Program-made: the position numbers and the translations under genes
Shown: piece after piece, positions 29,818 through 37,733 of the stretch
Position numbering within the stretch: the stretch's first letter is position 1
Layout of the letters: each line of letters opens with the position of its first letter
Origin: Aquabacterium sp.
Lineage (GTDB): Bacteria > Pseudomonadota > Gammaproteobacteria > Burkholderiales > Burkholderiaceae_C
Assembly (NCBI RefSeq): GCF_016234775.1
Contig: NZ_JACRAH010000062.1
Coordinates: forward strand, 1-64,000
Reading direction: 5' to 3'
Length of the DNA: 64,000 bases
Notes under the pieces: generated by a model
The model's input: only the letters and a program-made list of their open reading frames with translations
Databases searched by the model: none
What the model was told of the DNA's origin: nothing

Positions 29818-30624
29818 TCACGCCAGCTTGCTATACAGGCCGGTGACCTTGTCCATGACCTGCAAGATGTTCTCGCTGCTGGAGAAGACCTCACGGGCGT
29901 GCTGGCTGCTGCCACTTCTTTCCCCGACCCTGGACAAGGCGTTGTCAAAAAATACCCACTGCTGATGGGCCAGTTCAAGTTCTTGCTTGATGGCCGGCGT
30001 AGCCTGTGGTGCGACCATCAACGTGTTCAGTGCCTGTGCAAACTCCTGGCGCGCCGTGTTGAGTTCCTTGATCTGCTCCGGCACGGCTGCACCCCAACTC
30101 TGGCTGAGATAAAACTTGGCCGTGCGCTGCGACAACATGCGTTGACGCCCTGCCACGTTCACGAGCTTGCCCACTGCTTTGCCCGAGTACTGCTCCAGCT
30201 GAACAGTGCCCTGATGCGCCAGTTTCAGCACCTTGCTGTCCAGGCTCATCAACAGGGGGGCCGCACTGCGATCGGGTGGCGCGCCAACCAGGGCAGCCTT
30301 GTAATCGCTCCAGACCGGCTCCAGTGCCTTGTACGTGGACTCAATGTCAGGTGTTGGCGAGTAGGCCTTCAGTTCAACAAACTGCCGATCGAACCAGGCC
30401 ATGGAGTCAAACAGAATCTTCTCCGCCCGCTTGACGTCCACACCCTGGCCCATGGCCAGCCAGGCCTTGGCCATGCGCTGTGACAGCATCCGCTGCCGCC
30501 CCGCCTTGTTGATGGCCTCATTCAGGCTGACGATCTGGGCCGAGGCTGGCGCCACCATGGCCAACCCTGCACCCAGGCCCAGGCCCTGCTTCAATAAATC
30601 TCGACGACGAATATTTGACTGCAT
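29818..30624 (-). CDS. Tat-exported protein with two PilJ/NIT-type nitrate-sensing domains
   Basis: A 268-residue protein from the ATG at 30624, which has GGAG at good spacing; a GTG at 30651 is an alternative. It opens with a twin-arginine signal (NIRRRDLLKQGLGLGAG, cleavage after ASA near 29). The mature part holds two helical repeats, each with the box GRQRMLSQR (42-50 and 159-167); this is the 'P-box' that binds nitrate in NarX/NarQ and is conserved in the PilJ N-terminal domain. There is no transmembrane signalling or kinase domain. Lying between the flavoprotein and nasA, it is likely a soluble periplasmic nitrate/nitrite-binding protein; its partner is unknown. Confidence 0.85.
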   Translation of the reverse strand: MQSNIRRRDLLKQGLGLGAGLAMVAPASAQIVSLNEAINKAGRQRMLSQRMAKAWLAMGQGVDVKRAEKILFDSMAWFDRQFVELKAYSPTPDIESTYKALEPVWSDYKAALVGAPPDRSAAPLLMSLDSKVLKLAHQGTVQLEQYSGKAVGKLVNVAGRQRMLSQRTAKFYLSQSWGAAVPEQIKELNTARQEFAQALNTLMVAPQATPAIKQELELAHQQWVFFDNALSRVGERSGSSQHAREVFSSSENILQVMDKVTGLYSKLA

Positions 30625-30667
30625 ACTGCTCCGCCCCACGGAAATAGACACTCAGACGGCGATGGCT

Positions 30668-31924
30668 TCAGATAGACGGGCATCGACTCTGGCCTTCATG
30701 CCCCACGCCAACGATGTTTGACTCGCCGAACATCAGCCGGTCGCGCTTGTCGTTGATGCAGGTGCCTTCGCGGATCAGCTTGAAGTAATAGCTGCCATCA
30801 GCCGTGTCGCCATACATGCAGGCGCCGACCAGCTTGTTGCCTTTGAGCACCAGCTTCTTGTAGACCCCACCAAATGGGTCGGACAACACGATTTCTTCCG
30901 TGCCTTCGCCCCCCATGAAGTCACCTGCCGAGAACAGATCGATGCCCGTGACCTTGAGCTTGGTGGATGTCTGTGACCCCATGTAGCGACCTATGCCGAA
31001 CTGTGCAAGGTGGTTAGCGCAGACCTTGCCTTGTTCGAACAAGGGCGCGACCAGGCCATAGGCAATGCCACGGTGTGCAGCGCATTCGCCGACCGAATAC
31101 ACACGGGGGTCGGTGACCGTCTGCATCGTGTCCGTGACGACGATGCCTCGGTTGCAATGGATGCCGATCTTCTCTGCCAATTCTGTATTGGGGCGGATAC
31201 CGGCGGCCATCACAACCAGATCGGCAGTCACTTGAGTGCCGTCCTTGAACTTGACGGATTGAACGCGGCCGTTTTCGTCTCCCACCAGCTCCTGAGTCTG
31301 GGCGCCGATGCGGAACTTCAAGCCGCGCTCCTCCAGCGAACGCTGCAGCAGTTTCGCCGAGACCTCGTCGAGCTGGCGCTCCATCAGCCAAGGTGCGATG
31401 TGCACCACGGTGACCTCCATGCCACGCAGCATCAGGCCGTTGGCCGCTTCCAATCCCAGCAGCCCGCCTCCGATCACGACCGCATGCTTGTGCGTTCTGG
31501 CCGTGTCGATCATGCGGTTTGTATCGGCGATGTCACGGTACGCAATCACGCCTTCCAGATCCTTGCCTGGCACGGGCAGGACGAACGGGGTGGAGCCTGT
31601 GGCCAGCAACAGGCGGTCGTATTCGGCTTCGGTACCGTCTTGTGCCGTCACCAGGCGACGTGTGCGGTCTACGCTGACGACTTTCTTGTTGCGGTGCAGC
31701 GTGATGCCATGCTCGGCGTACCAGCTCAAGGGATTGAGGATGATCTCGTCGAGCGTCTGTTCGCCAGCCAGAACAGGTGATAGCAGAATGCGGTTGTAAT
31801 TGGGATGCGGCTCGGCACCAAAGACGGTGATCTCGTACAGGTCGGGTGCAACCTTCAGCAGCTCTTCAAGCGTGCGAACGCCGGCCATGCCGTTGCCCAC
31901 CATCACCAGCTTCATCTTCTTCAT
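30668..31924 (-). CDS. NirB-like NAD(P)H/FAD oxidoreductase lacking the siroheme half
   Basis: A 418-residue flavoprotein closely resembling the N-terminal half of NADH nitrite reductase NirB: FAD-binding VMVGNGMAGVRTLEELL (8-24), GAEPHPNYNRILLSPVLAGE, NAD-binding VIGGGLLGLEAANGL (150-164) and CNRGIVVTDTMQT. It ends at LMFGESNIVGVGHEGQ plus six residues, just where NirB would enter its BFD/ferredoxin/siroheme part. The next gene begins 43 bp on, leaving no room for a remnant. It could be the electron-donor subunit for NasA or a truncated nirB. A sigma-54 promoter precedes it. Confidence 0.85.
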   Translation of the reverse strand: MKKMKLVMVGNGMAGVRTLEELLKVAPDLYEITVFGAEPHPNYNRILLSPVLAGEQTLDEIILNPLSWYAEHGITLHRNKKVVSVDRTRRLVTAQDGTEAEYDRLLLATGSTPFVLPVPGKDLEGVIAYRDIADTNRMIDTARTHKHAVVIGGGLLGLEAANGLMLRGMEVTVVHIAPWLMERQLDEVSAKLLQRSLEERGLKFRIGAQTQELVGDENGRVQSVKFKDGTQVTADLVVMAAGIRPNTELAEKIGIHCNRGIVVTDTMQTVTDPRVYSVGECAAHRGIAYGLVAPLFEQGKVCANHLAQFGIGRYMGSQTSTKLKVTGIDLFSAGDFMGGEGTEEIVLSDPFGGVYKKLVLKGNKLVGACMYGDTADGSYYFKLIREGTCINDKRDRLMFGESNIVGVGHEGQSRCPSI

Positions 31925-31970
31925 GCGAACGCTCCGTCAGCGGGAATCGAAATAGTTATGCCTTCTACCG

Positions 31971-31986
31971 AGCAATAAGTGGGCCA
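31971..31986 (-). promoter_or_regulatory. Sigma-54 promoter of the nitrate-assimilation operon
   Basis: On the minus strand TGGCCCACTTATTGCT matches the RpoN consensus TGGCACR-N4-TTGCW at every defined position but one, with the invariant GG and GC correctly spaced. Transcription would start near 31960, about 35 nt before the NirB-like start codon, and could continue through the PilJ-domain gene, nasA and ybiB. Confidence 0.75.
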
Positions 31987-32034
31987 GCGCAGCTCCAGGG
32001 GGCACCAATGTGAGTCAGCCTCACTCATTTCAGT

Positions 32035-32053
32035 GCGCACCTGCAATGGGCGC
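32035..32053. promoter_or_regulatory. Candidate NtrC site 1 (imperfect dyad)
   Basis: GCGCAC-N7-GGGCGC is one base short of the perfect dyad seen at 32087 and fits the NtrC core GCAC-N7-GTGC. Its centre lies about 58 bp upstream of the sigma-54 -24 element. Confidence 0.55.
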
Positions 32054-32086
32054 AAAAATTGCGGCTATCAGAGGCTCAATTCGCAA

Positions 32087-32105
32087 GCGCACACAGATGG
32101 TGCGC
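32087..32105. promoter_or_regulatory. Candidate NtrC site 2 (perfect dyad)
   Basis: GCGCAC-ACAGATG-GTGCGC is a perfect 6-7-6 dyad matching NtrC consensus TGCAC-N7-GTGCA except for the outer bases, and it includes the favoured TGGTGC half. It starts exactly 52 bp (five helical turns) from site 1, the same-face spacing typical of NtrC enhancers. It is also 28 bp from the divergent phosphatase/kinase start, so it may affect that gene. Confidence 0.65.
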
Positions 32106-32132
32106 CCAACCATAAAGTGCTGAAGGACTTGA

Positions 32133-33869
32133 ATGAGTTTTGATCTCGATGTGGGCTTCGCAAGCCTGCGTGGCCCCAGGTCGGTGCTGGAAGACCATGC
32201 CGGTGTGGGGCAGCCCGCCCCCCATGAAGAGGCATGGGGTGTCATCGCTGCCTTGGCTGATGGCGTGTCTGCAGGAGGCTTGGGCAGGGAGGCAGCACAA
32301 ACCACAGTCGAAAGCCTGCTGCGGGACTACTACGCCACGCCAGCGACCTGGGATACCACCGTGGCACTGGACCGTTTGATCGCCGCGCAGAACGCCTGGC
32401 TGGTTGATCACAACCGTCGGCGTCAGGCCGTTCGGGACACGCAGGGGCGTGGGGCGGCCAGCATGACCACCCTGACGGCCATTGTGCTCAGGGGCCATGG
32501 CTACACGCTCGCCCACGTGGGGGACACGAGAGCCTATCTGCTGCGAGCGGGCGAATGTACGCCGCTGACGCAAGACCACACCTTGGGGCAGTTCGAGTTT
32601 CAGAACGGCCTGACCCGCGCTGTCGGTCTGGACGATGCCTTGCGTGTCGACTATCTGGAGGGGGATGTGCAGATTGGCGATACCTTCGTGTTGACCAGCG
32701 ATGGTGTGCATGGTGTGCTCAAGCATGCCGCTTTGCAGGCATTGGCAGCCCTGGGCAGTGCGCAGGAAGCCAGCGATGCGCTGGTGGCCAAGGCCCTCTC
32801 CAGCAATGGTCGAGACAACGCGACAGCATTGGTCATTCGCGTGAAAGGGCTGGCAGCTGCTCGACTGGAAGACGCGGAACGACAGGGGCGGCAACTCCCC
32901 GTGGCCAGCAAACTTCAGGTTGGCGACGTGGTGGATGGCATGCGGGTAGAAGCCTGCGTCTTTGCCAATGGCGTGCACCGGCTCTACAAGGTTCGCAGGT
33001 TGGATGACGGTGCCGTGCTGGCACTCAAGACCCTTCATGAGGCCCGGGCGAGTGACCCCGAAGAGCGAGCCATGCTGGCTCATGAGGCCTGGCTTGGTGC
33101 GCGCGTCACCGAGCGCGATGCACGGGGCCTGGTGCGGGTGCATGAGACCCAAGACGCGACATGTTTTTATGCCTTGTTCGATTGGCACAACGGCCAGACC
33201 CTTGGTGACATGCTGAACGCCAAACAGCAATTTTCGGTGGCGGAAGTGGTCGATGCTGCGACCAATGTGGTGCGCGCGCTGGGTCGCTTGCACCAGTTTG
33301 GTGTTGTTCATCGCGATATCAAGCCGGATAACATCCATCTGGGTGATGACGGCCAATGGCGTTTGCTGGATCTGGGTGTGGCCTTGTCCGGCAAGGAGCC
33401 GGAGAGTTTGCGCGTGCTGCATGCCGGCACGCCCAGCTACATGAACCCCGAACAATGGGAGGACGACCCGGCTGTTGCGCGCGTCACGCCGCAAAGCGAT
33501 CTGTTTGCGCTGGGGGTGACCTTGTACCAATGGCTGACTGGCCGACTGCCTTACGGTGAGATCGAGCCATATCAGATCGGTCGATACCGCCGCGATCCTG
33601 TGCCCCCATCGCGTTTGCGCCCGGATGTTCCCATCTGGTTGGACCATGTGGTGATGAAAGCCGTGGCCCGTGATGTCAGGCAGCGCTTTGAGACAGCAGA
33701 AGAACTACTGCTGGCGCTGGAACGGGGGGCTTCGCGTCCCTTGTCGGCGCCTTTGTCGACACCCTTGCTTGGACGGGATCCGGTAGCGATGTGGAAGATC
33801 GCCTTGACAGTGTCCCTTTTGTTCAACCTGTTGCTGGTGTACTGGTTGGTGTTTCTGCCGCGGGGTTGA
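32133..33869 (+). CDS. Bifunctional PP2C phosphatase / serine-threonine kinase, membrane-anchored
   Basis: A 578-residue fusion. Residues about 5-240 are a PP2C phosphatase (ALADGVSAGGLG, LAHVGDTRAYLLR, TSDGVHGVL and GRDNATALVIRV supply the metal-binding Asp/Gly motifs). Residues about 265-535 are a Hanks-type kinase with Lys299 in VLALKTL, catalytic VVHRDIKPDN near 393 and DLGVAL in place of DFG. A single C-terminal helix (about 558-575) anchors it to the membrane. Pseudomonas nitrate clusters carry the same kinase next to the nitrate transporter (PA1782-type); its substrates there are unknown. It diverges from the NirB-like gene and converges on the transporter. Confidence 0.88.
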   Translation: MSFDLDVGFASLRGPRSVLEDHAGVGQPAPHEEAWGVIAALADGVSAGGLGREAAQTTVESLLRDYYATPATWDTTVALDRLIAAQNAWLVDHNRRRQAVRDTQGRGAASMTTLTAIVLRGHGYTLAHVGDTRAYLLRAGECTPLTQDHTLGQFEFQNGLTRAVGLDDALRVDYLEGDVQIGDTFVLTSDGVHGVLKHAALQALAALGSAQEASDALVAKALSSNGRDNATALVIRVKGLAAARLEDAERQGRQLPVASKLQVGDVVDGMRVEACVFANGVHRLYKVRRLDDGAVLALKTLHEARASDPEERAMLAHEAWLGARVTERDARGLVRVHETQDATCFYALFDWHNGQTLGDMLNAKQQFSVAEVVDAATNVVRALGRLHQFGVVHRDIKPDNIHLGDDGQWRLLDLGVALSGKEPESLRVLHAGTPSYMNPEQWEDDPAVARVTPQSDLFALGVTLYQWLTGRLPYGEIEPYQIGRYRRDPVPPSRLRPDVPIWLDHVVMKAVARDVRQRFETAEELLLALERGASRPLSAPLSTPLLGRDPVAMWKIALTVSLLFNLLLVYWLVFLPRG

Positions 33870-33912
33870 CCGCGGGGCATGGGCGCTGATCGGGCGTTGC
33901 TTGCTACAAAAA

Positions 33913-33943
33913 AGCCCTGTGCGCACGGCGTGGCGCCAGGGCT
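33913..33943 (-). terminator. Intrinsic terminator after the nitrate transporter gene
   Basis: On the minus strand an AGCCCTG/CAGGGCT stem is followed by TTTTTTG, 84 bp beyond the transporter stop. A weaker run on the other side could also help the convergent kinase transcript. Confidence 0.75.
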
Positions 33944-34026
33944 GCTGACCAGGGGTGGCGGTCAGGTCGACGCCAGCCTTGTGGGCCGGCGCTTTGATTG
34001 AACAACAAAGGAGAAGCGAAATCGTT

Positions 34027-35286
34027 TCAGCGGCTGGTGGCTGATCCCTGGCTGCCATAGGCCATGGACATCGCGCCGCCAGTGCGGGCGCGGCCACCTT
34101 TTTCTGCCCAGGTGCGTGTCCATCGCAGTTGCATCACACGCATCATCACGAGCACCGCTACGCCGAGCAGGGCAAAGGCCAGGAAGCCATAGAAGTAAGT
34201 ACCGTAATGCTGCTTGGACAGACCCATGGCATTGGGGATGAAGCCCCCGCCCAGCGCACCCAGTTCTCCAATCATCGAGCCGGCCACGGCAGTGGCCAGA
34301 GGCCAGCGCAGTGGCACCAACTGGAACAATGCGCCATTGCCAGCGCCGAGTGCCGCAAAACAAAGCATGAACAGCAGTGTGGTGACGGCCAGTTGCTGGC
34401 CCATGGTGCCGCAGATCACGAGTGTCACGACGACCAGGCACAACACGGCTGTGAGTGTGTTGATGCCGCCCCAACGGTCTGACACATAGCCGCCCAGTAC
34501 ACGGGTGGCCGAGCCCATCAGGGTAGCCAGCATCGTGAGCTGACCAGCTTCGATCTTGGTCACCTTGAACTGGTCATAGAAGTAGGTGGGCAGGAAGTTG
34601 GCCAGGCCGATGAAGCCGCCAAAGGTGATCACATAGATCAGGCTGAAGGCCCAGCCGTCCTTCTCGAAGAGGCAGGCGATGTGCTCGCGGAAGGTCTGGT
34701 GCTCGCGGTCAGGCGGCTCCTTGGCCGCAATCGCCATCACGATCATGGGCAGCACCATGGTGGCGGCAGCCAGGCCATAAACGGCTTGCCAGCCGAACTT
34801 CGTGGCAAGTGGTGGCGCAAACAGCACCGCCAGCACCGTGCCGCTGTTGCCCGCGCCCGCAATGCCCATCGCCAGGCCCTTGTATTTCGGGGGGAACCAG
34901 CCCGAACCCAGTGACAAGGCAATGCCAAAGCTGCCACCGGCGATACCCAGAAGGACACCCATGGCCAGCACCTCGTTGTGCGTGTCCACAAAGACGTAGC
35001 CAAACAGCAATGCCAGGACAACGAGCCCCATCTCCGCCATCGCCGCGTTCTTGCGACCAATGTATTGCGACAGGATGCCCAGGGGGAAGCGCATCAGGGC
35101 GCCAGCCAGAATCGGCACCGAAATCATGAAGCCCTTTTGGGCCGGAGTCAGGTTGAATGTTTCGCTGATGAACGGTGCCATGGCACCGTTGAGCACCCAG
35201 ATCGCGAACGTGAAATCGAAATACAGAAAAGAAGCGAGCAAGGTGGGGGCGTGCCCCGACCTCAGGAAGGCTTTGTAATCGGACAT
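34027..35286 (-). CDS. Nitrate/nitrite transporter (NNP family MFS)
   Basis: A 419-residue major-facilitator protein with about 12 helices, importing nitrate for assimilation. It carries the nitrate signature GNSGTVLAVLFAPPLATKFG and a preceding GIALSLGSGWFPP segment. The ATG at 35286 begins MSDYKAFLRSGHAP, typical for the family; an in-frame extension to 35493 has no support. Equivalent to nasA/narK-type porters of Pseudomonas nitrate clusters. Its own upstream region holds a sigma-54-like element. The C-terminal end (RTGGAMSMAYGSQGSATSR) is polar. Confidence 0.92.
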   Translation of the reverse strand: MSDYKAFLRSGHAPTLLASFLYFDFTFAIWVLNGAMAPFISETFNLTPAQKGFMISVPILAGALMRFPLGILSQYIGRKNAAMAEMGLVVLALLFGYVFVDTHNEVLAMGVLLGIAGGSFGIALSLGSGWFPPKYKGLAMGIAGAGNSGTVLAVLFAPPLATKFGWQAVYGLAAATMVLPMIVMAIAAKEPPDREHQTFREHIACLFEKDGWAFSLIYVITFGGFIGLANFLPTYFYDQFKVTKIEAGQLTMLATLMGSATRVLGGYVSDRWGGINTLTAVLCLVVVTLVICGTMGQQLAVTTLLFMLCFAALGAGNGALFQLVPLRWPLATAVAGSMIGELGALGGGFIPNAMGLSKQHYGTYFYGFLAFALLGVAVLVMMRVMQLRWTRTWAEKGGRARTGGAMSMAYGSQGSATSR

Positions 35287-35348
35287 GTGAACCTCAGCGT
35301 AGCGTGCGCACCATCGTGGGTGGCACTTGGATTTGTGATGCATCCTGA

Positions 35349-35364
35349 AGCGAAAAACGTGCCA
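35349..35364 (-). promoter_or_regulatory. Sigma-54-like promoter upstream of the nitrate transporter
   Basis: On the minus strand TGGCACGTTTTTCGCT matches TGGCACR-N4-TTGCW except for one base in the -12 box, and it keeps GG and GC. It lies 63 bp before the start codon. GC-rich half-sites resembling NtrC sites (GCGTGC-N7-GTGCGC at 35372-35390 and GCGCCC-N7-GGGCAG at 35387-35405) lie immediately upstream, which is closer than usual. Confidence 0.5.
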
Positions 35365-35518
35365 ACGTGATGCGTGCTGATTTGGTGCGCCCTCAAAATG
35401 GGCAGCAAGTGGGCCAGATCTGGTACGTAGGCCCGTCTCGTTTTGATCTTGTAACAAGCCGACCAGAAAACACGCTGCGCTCATCAAGCACAATCACGCC
35501 TGTCAAACAGGAGTATTC

Positions 35519-36088
35519 ATGAGCATCAAGTCAGACCGCTGGATCCGCCGCATGGCCCAAGAGCACGGCATGATCGAACCCTTCGAGCCCGGTCAGGTTC
35601 GGGCGGCAGCCGATGGCCAGAAAATCGTGAGCTATGGCACGAGCAGCTATGGCTACGACATTCGGTGCGCCCCGGAGTTCAAGGTCTTCACCAACATCCA
35701 CTCCACCGTGGTGGACCCGAAGAACTTCGACGAAAAGAGCTTTGTGGACATCAACAGCGATGTCTGCATCATCCCGCCCAACAGTTTTGCCCTTGCCCGC
35801 ACGGTCGAGTACTTCCGTATTCCCCGCAATGTGCTGACCATCTGCCTGGGCAAGAGCACTTATGCACGTTGCGGCATCATCGTCAATGTGACGCCGTTCG
35901 AGCCCGAGTGGGAGGGTTATGTCACGCTGGAGTTCAGCAACACCACGCCATTGCCGGCCAAGATTTACGCCGGTGAGGGATGCGCTCAGGTGTTGTTCTT
36001 TGAAAGCGATGAAGTTTGCGAAACGAGCTACCGTGACCGAGGTGGCAAATATCAGGGGCAGACGGGTGTGACCCTGCCTAAGACCTGA
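35519..36088 (+). CDS. dcd: dCTP deaminase
   Basis: A 189-residue trimeric enzyme converting dCTP to dUTP and ammonia, supplying dTTP synthesis. It begins [19 protein letters not shown], and the catalytic region [20 protein letters not shown] contains the active-site Glu. Length is that of the family. A GGAG ribosome-binding site is 6 bp upstream. It diverges from the nitrate transporter; the linkage looks incidental. Confidence 0.96.
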   Translation: MSIKSDRWIRRMAQEHGMIEPFEPGQVRAAADGQKIVSYGTSSYGYDIRCAPEFKVFTNIHSTVVDPKNFDEKSFVDINSDVCIIPPNSFALARTVEYFRIPRNVLTICLGKSTYARCGIIVNVTPFEPEWEGYVTLEFSNTTPLPAKIYAGEGCAQVLFFESDEVCETSYRDRGGKYQGQTGVTLPKT

Positions 36089-36149
36089 GTCAAACAGGCC
36101 GATAACAGTTGTATCCACCACTTTGGTGGGGTAGCTGTTCATTACGGTC

Positions 36150-36158
36150 TGTTACAAT
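36150..36158 (+). promoter_or_regulatory. Possible extended -10 promoter (TGTTACAAT)
   Basis: TG-T-TACAAT lies in the 297-bp gap between dcd and the DUF1801 gene, without a good -35 box. A start near 36165 would leave about 220 nt of untranslated leader. I see no gene, terminator or clear RNA structure in that leader. Confidence 0.3.
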
Positions 36159-36385
36159 CGGGGCAGAAACATCGAGCGCAATCCAACGTCTGTCAAGGCG
36201 GCGCGTCTGATACGTGATCCCACTGAAACGGATCTGTCAAAAGACAGTCATCCCTGCCAGAAGTACAAAAGCAGAAGGTGGTCATGAAAAAGGGCTGTGC
36301 ATTCACACAGAGGCCTTGAGGCTTCAGGGAGGGGGTGTCGAGTGTGCATTGATGTCGTTGTAGTAAATTTTTTGGGCCTACCCCC

Positions 36386-36781
36386 ATGCGCCGACCGCTT
36401 CAGTCCCCCGCGTTGATCAACGCGTTTTATGACAGCCTTCGGCCTGAGCAGCGTGATACTGCCCAGGCCATGCACAAAGCCATCCTGGCCGCTGCACCGC
36501 ACCTCCGCCCCGAAGTGAAATGGGGCAATCTGTGTTTCATGAACGATGGCGACAACGTGATGGCCATCGTGCTGCACAAGATGCACGCTCACCTTCAGGT
36601 GTTCAATGGCGTGATGCTGGTGGGCGAGTTCCCCGAGCTCGACGGCGCCGGCAAAGGCATGCGCCACATCAAGGTTCGCTATCGTCAGCCGGTCAACGAG
36701 CAGCTTGTGCGTGAACTGACCTTGGCTTGTCTGCAAGCCTGGGGCGCATCGCAAGCCCGCTCCGGTCCGCGGTGGGGTTAA
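36386..36781 (+). CDS. DUF1801 domain protein
   Basis: A 131-residue protein with ALINAFYDSLRPEQRDTAQAMHKAIL, EVKWGNLCFMNDGDNVMAIVLHKMHAHL and MRHIKVRYRQPVNEQLV, the pattern of the DUF1801 (YdhG/iron-chaperone frataxin-like) fold. No catalytic residue is known. It is followed by the PHP gene 47 bp downstream on the same strand and may be co-transcribed. Confidence 0.8.
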   Translation: MRRPLQSPALINAFYDSLRPEQRDTAQAMHKAILAAAPHLRPEVKWGNLCFMNDGDNVMAIVLHKMHAHLQVFNGVMLVGEFPELDGAGKGMRHIKVRYRQPVNEQLVRELTLACLQAWGASQARSGPRWG

Positions 36782-36828
36782 TTGGTGCGTGACAGCCAAC
36801 AACGCCTTGGCTTGGTAGCATCCTCGAC

Positions 36829-37686
36829 ATGCATTTGATGAACGCCGATCTGCATTGCCACTCCAATGTCTCTGACGGGACGCTGTCTCCCGAGAGTGTT
36901 GCTGAGCGTGCCAGTCGCAATGGTGTCGAGCTCTGGGCTTTGACCGATCACGACGAAATCGGGGGGCAGCACCGAGCCAGACAGGCGGCTGCTGCTTTGG
37001 GCATGAGCTACCTGCCGGGTGTCGAAATTTCCGTGACGTTTGCAGGCCGAACCGTGCACATCGTCGGCCTGGGCTTTGATCCAGAGAACCCGGACATCGT
37101 TCAAGGCCTGGCGGACACGCGGGGAGGGCGGGAGCGTCGCGCGCGTGACATGGCCGCCAGCCTTGCTGGCGCAGGTATCCCGGGCGCGTTTGAGGGCGCA
37201 CTGAAGTACGTCGGCAATCCGGATCTGATCTCGCGTACGCACTTTGCGCGTTACCTGGTCGAGATCGGGGTATGTGGCGATCCGCATGAGGTGTTCAAGC
37301 GCTATCTGACCGAAGGCAAGCCAGGTTTTGTCGAGCACCGCTGGGCAAGCCTGTCGGATGCCGTTTCCTGGGTGGTCGGTGCGGGTGGTGTGGCCGTGAT
37401 TGCGCATCCTGGCCGCTACGATTTCACCCCCAATGAAGAGTTTGCGCTTTTCTCTGAGTTCAAGGCGCTAGGTGGCCAGGGGGTGGAGGTCGTGACGGGC
37501 AGCCACACCGTGGCCGAATACGGCAAGTATGCCGACATGGCGCAGGAATTTGACCTGCTGGCTTCGCGCGGTTCGGATTTCCATGATCCCGCAGAGAGTC
37601 ACACCGATCTGGGTACCTTGCCCGATCTGCCCGGGCGCGTCACGCCGGTCTGGGAGGCCTTGGCCGCGCGCGTGTTGCATCCTTGA
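36829..37686 (+). CDS. PHP-family 3',5'-nucleotide phosphatase / RNase AM-type protein
   Basis: A 285-residue metal-dependent phosphoesterase. The four PHP motifs are visible: ADLHCHSNVSDG (7-18), LTDHDEIGG with the metal-binding His/Asp, PGVEIS, and IAHPGRY near 192 plus SDFH near 248. Family members (E. coli YciV/RNase AM, Chromobacterium CV_1693) hydrolyse 3',5'-nucleoside bisphosphates or trim RNA 5' ends. It precedes the yciO homologue by 47 bp, the same pairing as yciV-yciO of E. coli. Confidence 0.88.
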   Translation: MHLMNADLHCHSNVSDGTLSPESVAERASRNGVELWALTDHDEIGGQHRARQAAAALGMSYLPGVEISVTFAGRTVHIVGLGFDPENPDIVQGLADTRGGRERRARDMAASLAGAGIPGAFEGALKYVGNPDLISRTHFARYLVEIGVCGDPHEVFKRYLTEGKPGFVEHRWASLSDAVSWVVGAGGVAVIAHPGRYDFTPNEEFALFSEFKALGGQGVEVVTGSHTVAEYGKYADMAQEFDLLASRGSDFHDPAESHTDLGTLPDLPGRVTPVWEALAARVLHP

Positions 37687-37733
37687 GGAAAATGCCGTGC
37701 GGATGCCTTGCAGGCGCGGTAGGCTAGCGGGCT

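Noticed and set aside
30625-30700. Frameshift explanation for the short NirB-like protein
   Set aside because: All three frames after the stop were read into the next gene; none gives a BFD or siroheme motif, and the PilJ-domain gene follows directly.
32076-33647. 523-codon minus-strand frame opposite the phosphatase/kinase gene
   Set aside because: The plus strand has full PP2C and kinase motifs; the minus frame has none.
36284-36319. Short ORF MKKGCAFTQRP in the dcd-DUF1801 gap
   Set aside because: Eleven codons without good ribosome-binding site or context.
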